The notes under the pieces are model-generated. The model ran no database searches and was not told the DNA's origin. It saw only the letters and a list, made by a program, of their open reading frames with translations. A program made the position numbers and the translations under genes. From Terriglobia bacterium (GTDB lineage Bacteria; Acidobacteriota; Vicinamibacteria; Vicinamibacterales; CAVVIG01), in contig JAIQFX010000052.1 of assembly GCA_020073005.1 (NCBI GenBank), forward strand, positions 1-38,421: a DNA stretch of 38,421 bases. The letters run 5' to 3'. This document shows, piece by piece, positions 34,915-38,421 of this stretch. Position 1 is the first letter of the stretch; every line of letters starts with the position of its first letter.

Positions 34915-36465
34915 ATGGCGCTTCCCAACAGCGATCAGATCCTTCAGGCCGTCATCGAAGCGACGCCCGATGCCATCTTCGTCAAGGATCTCCAGGGCCG
35001 CTACGTCCTGATCAACCAGGCGGCCGCGCGCTTCCTCGACAAGTCGCCGGCCGACATCGTCGGCAAGAACGACTTCGAGCTGTACCCCGAAGAGACCGCG
35101 CGCCAGTTCATCGAGGACGACCGCAAGGTGCTCGCGACCGGCGAGGCGCGATCGTTCGAAGGCGTCGCGAAGAGCGAGTCCGGCGAGCAGGCCTACCTCG
35201 TCACCAAGGGCGTCTACCGCGACAAGCACGGAAAGATCCTCGGCGTGTTCGGCATCTCGCACGACATGACCGAGCTGCGCCAGGCGCAGGAGACCCTGGA
35301 GCAGACGCGCGAGGCGCTGTTCCGGTCGCAGAAGATGGAGGCCGTCGGCCAACTGACCGGCGGCATCGCGCACGACTTCAACAACATCCTCGCGATCATC
35401 CTCGGCAACGTCGAGCTGCTGCGCGCCTACCTGCCGCACGACGCGTACGCCGACGAGATCATCGACACGATCCTGCGCGCGACGATGCACGGCCGCGATC
35501 TCACGGGCCATCTGCTCGCGTTCTCGCGGCGACGCCTGCTCAATCCGCAGCCCGTCGACGTCAACGCGCTGGTCGAGAGCAGCGTGCGCCTCCTCGGCCG
35601 CACGCTCGGCGCGCAGATTCACATCAAGATTGACGGGAACGCCGCGGCCGGCATCGCGTTCGTCGATCCCGCGGCCCTCGAAGCGGCGGTGCTCAACGTC
35701 GCGCTGAACGCGCGTGACGCGATGCCCGACGGCGGCACGCTCACGATCCGCACGTCGCGCCTGGACTTGAAGAGCCCGCTGCCGGAAGACAGCGACGTCA
35801 AGCCGGGCCCGTACGCTGTGCTGGCGCTCGAAGACACCGGCGCCGGCATGACGCCCGACGTCCTCGCGCGCGTGTTCGAGCCGTTCTACACGACGAAGTC
35901 CGGCGGGCGCGGCACCGGACTCGGGCTGAGCATGGTCTACGGATTCGCGAAGCAGTCGGGCGGCACCGTGATGATCGAGTCGGCGCCCGGCCGCGGGACG
36001 ACGGTGAAGATGCTGCTGCCGCTCGCCGGGAGCGATCGCGTCCGCGCCGCCGCGAGCGCGGCGCCCGTGCAGACGACCGCCAGGCCGCGCACGATCCTCG
36101 TCGTCGAGGACGAATCCGACGTGCGCACGATCGTGCGGCGCCAGCTCGAGAGCCTCGGCCACAAGGTCCTCGTCGCGGACGCCGCCACCGAAGCGCTGAT
36201 GCTGATCAACGCGACGGGCCCCGGCGCTCCAGACCTGCTGTTGACCGATGTCGTCCTCGCGACCGGGATGAACGGGATCGATCTGGCCCAGGCGGCGCGC
36301 GCGGCGCGGCCCGGCCTGCCGATCATCTTCATGTCGGGCTACACGGCGGTGCAGGAGGCGCAGCAGCGCATTCGCGAGACGGGCGCGCCGCTGCTGTCGA
36401 AGCCGTTCACCACGCCGCAGCTCGAGCGCGCGGTGAACGAGGTCTGCGCGGCTACTTCTTCTTGA
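34915..36465 (+). CDS. Hybrid histidine kinase: PAS, HisKA, HATPase, receiver
   Basis: 516 residues from ATG 34915 (MALPNSDQILQAVIEATPDA), which is the expected start of the PAS domain; no ribosome-binding site is close. PAS about 8-125 (PAS_4 type, GKNDFELYPEE); H153 in the H-box (GGIAHDFNNILA); N-box NVALNARDAMPDGG; G-boxes DTGAGM and GRGTGLGLSM; C-terminal receiver from about 397 (ILVVEDESDVR) with D445 (LLLTDVVLATGMNG) and LLSKPFTTP. There are no membrane helices, so it senses in the cytoplasm. No DNA-binding output is attached and no cognate regulator is nearby. The 3' end overlaps the convergent AsmA gene by 14 bases. Confidence 0.93.
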   Translation: MALPNSDQILQAVIEATPDAIFVKDLQGRYVLINQAAARFLDKSPADIVGKNDFELYPEETARQFIEDDRKVLATGEARSFEGVAKSESGEQAYLVTKGVYRDKHGKILGVFGISHDMTELRQAQETLEQTREALFRSQKMEAVGQLTGGIAHDFNNILAIILGNVELLRAYLPHDAYADEIIDTILRATMHGRDLTGHLLAFSRRRLLNPQPVDVNALVESSVRLLGRTLGAQIHIKIDGNAAAGIAFVDPAALEAAVLNVALNARDAMPDGGTLTIRTSRLDLKSPLPEDSDVKPGPYAVLALEDTGAGMTPDVLARVFEPFYTTKSGGRGTGLGLSMVYGFAKQSGGTVMIESAPGRGTTVKMLLPLAGSDRVRAAASAAPVQTTARPRTILVVEDESDVRTIVRRQLESLGHKVLVADAATEALMLINATGPGAPDLLLTDVVLATGMNGIDLAQAARAARPGLPIIFMSGYTAVQEAQQRIRETGAPLLSKPFTTPQLERAVNEVCAATSS

Positions 36466-38059
36466 TCAGCCCTTCGACGAAGCCGACGGCGTTCTTCAGC
36501 GTGTCCGGATTCTTGATCACGCTGTCGACCATCGCGCCGGCGTCCGGCGCAAACACCGGATTCGCCGTCGTGCCGACAATCTTGAACGGGATGCCGTTCT
36601 CCGGGTGCCCGAGCGACGCGTAGCGGTTCACCGTGTTGACGAGCGAGGTGGAGTCGTTCACCTTCGCGATCATCCGGTACTCCATGGCTCCGCCCGGCGC
36701 GATCGTGCCGTTTCCGGTGAGCGTGCCGATGGCCGGCACGATCAGGTTGACGTTTTCGGTCCGCATGCCGTCGGGCGCCATGTGGATGGTGGCGCCGAAC
36801 AGCTGAATGAGCGTGTCGGAGGCTCTGGGAAGCCCGGCCAGCGCTCCGATCGCGCCCATCTTGCCCGCGAGGTCGAAGCCCTTGAGCTTCGCGTTCGCGA
36901 GGCCGACGGTCCCGGTGGTGACGAGGCCGTCAAGGGGACCGGTGATCGCAAGGTCCACGTCCAGCGTGCCCTCCGGGAGCGACGCGCCGCCCGGCAGCGT
37001 CACGCCGAACGCCGGCAGCATCGCCTCGAGGTCCGGCGCCGGCATCTTGTCGCCGGCCAGTTTCAATCGCACCGTCGTGGACTCGCCTGCGGTGTTGTAG
37101 TCGCCCGACAGTTTCGCCAGCGCGTTGCCGGTGTGGACGTCACCGCGCGTGACGACGCCGCGCTCCGTCTTCATGTCGTGCGACGTTTCGTAGTCGATCG
37201 CAATCGCGATGCGGGACGGCCCGCCGCCGGGCACGAGCTGCATCTTGTTCGCGGTCAACTTTCCGGTGGACGTCATGCGGCGGCCGTCGAACACCAGGTT
37301 CGAGGTGAGGTCGATGAGGCCGGCCAGACCCGAGGCCGGATCGAGGAAGCCGGTCGCCGCGAGATCGAGTCGCGTGACGTCGAGCGCCGCCTGGAACGGC
37401 GTCTCCGCGACGTCTTTCGCATTCAGCGGCCCGACGTTGCCAGTGACCGTCGCGGCGCCGCCTCCGGGCGTGCGCACGCTGAGCCGGAACGGAAACTGCG
37501 ACGCGTACGATAGGTTCGTCGCCTCGAGCGTCACCGCGTCGTACTGATGCCGCTTCGCGCGCGATCCCGCTATCCCGACGATCACCTGCCCGCCCGTCAT
37601 CGTGAGTTTCTGGACCGACACGTTCATCGACGCCGATCCGCCGGCCGCAGCGGCCCCGGGCGGTGCCGATCCGCCGAGGCTCGAGAAATTCCAGCGTCCG
37701 GCCGCCGTGCTGAGGAGCGTGACCTGCGGGTCGATCAACTGGAAAGAGCGCACGCGCACCTGTCTGGACAGGATGAGCGGCAGCCATTCGATCCCGATCG
37801 TCACGGACTTCGCCCTGACGAACGGCGCGGAGCCGAACGCCGGATCTTCGGCAATCGTGATGTCACTCACGGCAATCCCGCCGGAGAAGAGCGACACCGC
37901 GAGGTCGCCGATCGTGACCTTCCGGCCGAGCGCGCCGGTCATGTGCGTTTCGATCGTCCCGCGGAACTGATTGGCGTCAACCAGGAAGGGCAGCGCGATC
38001 GCCGCGATGACGATCAGGGCGGCGACGGCCGCGCCCGCGATCAAAAGATTCTTCTTCAT
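36452..38059 (-). CDS. AsmA-family protein
   Basis: 535 residues. N-terminal membrane anchor (NLLIAGAAVAALIVIAAIALPFLV) followed by DANQFRGTIETHMTGALGRKVTIGDLAVSLFSGGIAVSDITI, the AsmA N-terminal signature. The C-terminal part (GTLTGNGTIAPGGAMEYRMIAKV, PFKIVGTTANPVF) is the AsmA/DUF748-like beta-groove. Proteins of this family bridge the envelope and are implicated in phospholipid transport to the outer membrane. This one is of medium length. An Ala/Gly-rich loop lies at about residues 130-145. Confidence 0.88.
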   Translation of the reverse strand: MKKNLLIAGAAVAALIVIAAIALPFLVDANQFRGTIETHMTGALGRKVTIGDLAVSLFSGGIAVSDITIAEDPAFGSAPFVRAKSVTIGIEWLPLILSRQVRVRSFQLIDPQVTLLSTAAGRWNFSSLGGSAPPGAAAAGGSASMNVSVQKLTMTGGQVIVGIAGSRAKRHQYDAVTLEATNLSYASQFPFRLSVRTPGGGAATVTGNVGPLNAKDVAETPFQAALDVTRLDLAATGFLDPASGLAGLIDLTSNLVFDGRRMTSTGKLTANKMQLVPGGGPSRIAIAIDYETSHDMKTERGVVTRGDVHTGNALAKLSGDYNTAGESTTVRLKLAGDKMPAPDLEAMLPAFGVTLPGGASLPEGTLDVDLAITGPLDGLVTTGTVGLANAKLKGFDLAGKMGAIGALAGLPRASDTLIQLFGATIHMAPDGMRTENVNLIVPAIGTLTGNGTIAPGGAMEYRMIAKVNDSTSLVNTVNRYASLGHPENGIPFKIVGTTANPVFAPDAGAMVDSVIKNPDTLKNAVGFVEGLIKKK

Positions 38060-38098
38060 CGTGCGATTCTCGCCGATGCCGGAATCCGCGGCTGTTCA

Positions 38099-38421
38099 TT
38101 ACGGCACAGCGGGCCCGACGCGGACGAACCGCTGCACGCGCTTGCCTTCGTACGTCTCGGTGATGAAGAGATTCCCTTTCGAGTCCACCGCGAGATTGTG
38201 CGCGCCGTAGAACTGTCCGGCCCAGTGGCCCGCGCCGCCGAACGTGCTCACCACCTGCAGCGTCGTTCGGTTCAGCACGTAGACCTGCTGGTTCGTCCCG
38301 TCGATCACGATGACGAACGCCTGCTGCGGATCGATCGAGAACCCGAGGTCCCACACCGAGCCGCTGCCGAACGTGTTCTTCGCGATGAAGGTCTCCGCGA
38401 CGAACGTGCCGTCCTTGTGGA
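38099..38421 (-). CDS. NHL-repeat beta-propeller protein (3' part only)
   Basis: The frame is open from the window end to TAA at 38101-38099, so the 5' part lies outside. The visible 106 residues contain NHL-type blades: FVIVIDGTNQQVYVLNRTTLQ, VVSTFGGAGHWAGQFYGAHN, LAVDSKGNLFITETYEGKRVQRF. Peptidyl-amidating-lyase-like or 6-bladed propellers of this kind are usually exported in Acidobacteriota. Function unknown. It lies 39 bases upstream of the AsmA gene on the same strand. Confidence 0.85.
   Translation of the reverse strand, partial: HKDGTFVAETFIAKNTFGSGSVWDLGFSIDPQQAFVIVIDGTNQQVYVLNRTTLQVVSTFGGAGHWAGQFYGAHNLAVDSKGNLFITETYEGKRVQRFVRVGPAVP

Overview
The window reads as a chromosomal stretch of a very G+C-rich Gram-negative bacterium. 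Gene content fits an environmental Acidobacteriota (Vicinamibacteria-like) genome: a PknB-type kinase with TPRs, TolC-type outer-membrane proteins, an exported PQQ dehydrogenase, exported cupin/VOC proteins, HExxH proteins with an LLLG-type tail, and an HtrA-like protease. That placement is inference; there is no rRNA or marker gene here. No CRISPR array, tRNA, rRNA, prophage or insertion sequence was seen. Genes are densely packed, often with 4-base ATGA overlaps, and no gene-free stretch exceeds about 260 bases.

Layout. 1-1558: 3' part of a kinase-TPR gene. 1633-8358: a giant exported modular protein (CBM-like, heparinase II/III-like lyase, parallel beta-helix, two LamG-like domains, Gly/Ser linkers). 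8415-11775 (+): acyl-CoA dehydrogenase, SAM methyltransferase, exported HExxH protein, GNAT acetyltransferase. 11912-12133 (+): a 73-residue Cys-containing protein, converging on 12130-12624 (-), a DUF411 metal-binding protein. 12733-15453 (+): small exported protein, Rieske protein, PQQ dehydrogenase, overlapping or nearly so. 15502-16709 (-): HExxH membrane protein and cupin. 16756-17067 (+): small membrane protein. 17072-20892 (-): exported bicupin, HD-GYP/GAF/GGDEF protein, HD-GYP protein. 21150-26912 (-): a four-gene operon of fused 2-oxoacid:ferredoxin oxidoreductase subunits, lactate-permease family transporter and class I aminotransferase. 27027-29511 (+): exported VOC protein and HtrA-like protease. 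29505-34843 (-): acyltransferase, two tandem TolC-family genes, a small exported protein. 34915-36465 (+): hybrid histidine kinase. 36452-38059 (-): AsmA-family protein. 38099-38421 (-): 3' end of an NHL beta-propeller gene.

Main discovery candidate. The DUF411 gene at 12624-12130 (-) is interrupted by a single in-frame TGA exactly where the family has the first Cys of its CxCC metal/redox motif. The frame is otherwise intact from a start with a Shine-Dalgarno sequence to a normal TAA stop. Ten bases after the TGA begins a perfect 9-bp stem with a 9-base loop, in the place expected of a bacterial SECIS element. The simplest reading is a selenocysteine-containing DUF411 protein (UGCC motif) that ordinary gene calling would truncate to its C-terminal 96 residues.

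How genes may work together (inference): the aminotransferase, lactate-permease-like transporter and ferredoxin oxidoreductase could form an amino-acid or hydroxy-acid to 2-oxoacid to acyl-CoA route. The Rieske and PQQ dehydrogenase genes could form a periplasmic electron-transfer pair. The two HD-GYP genes are a coupled cyclic-di-GMP module.
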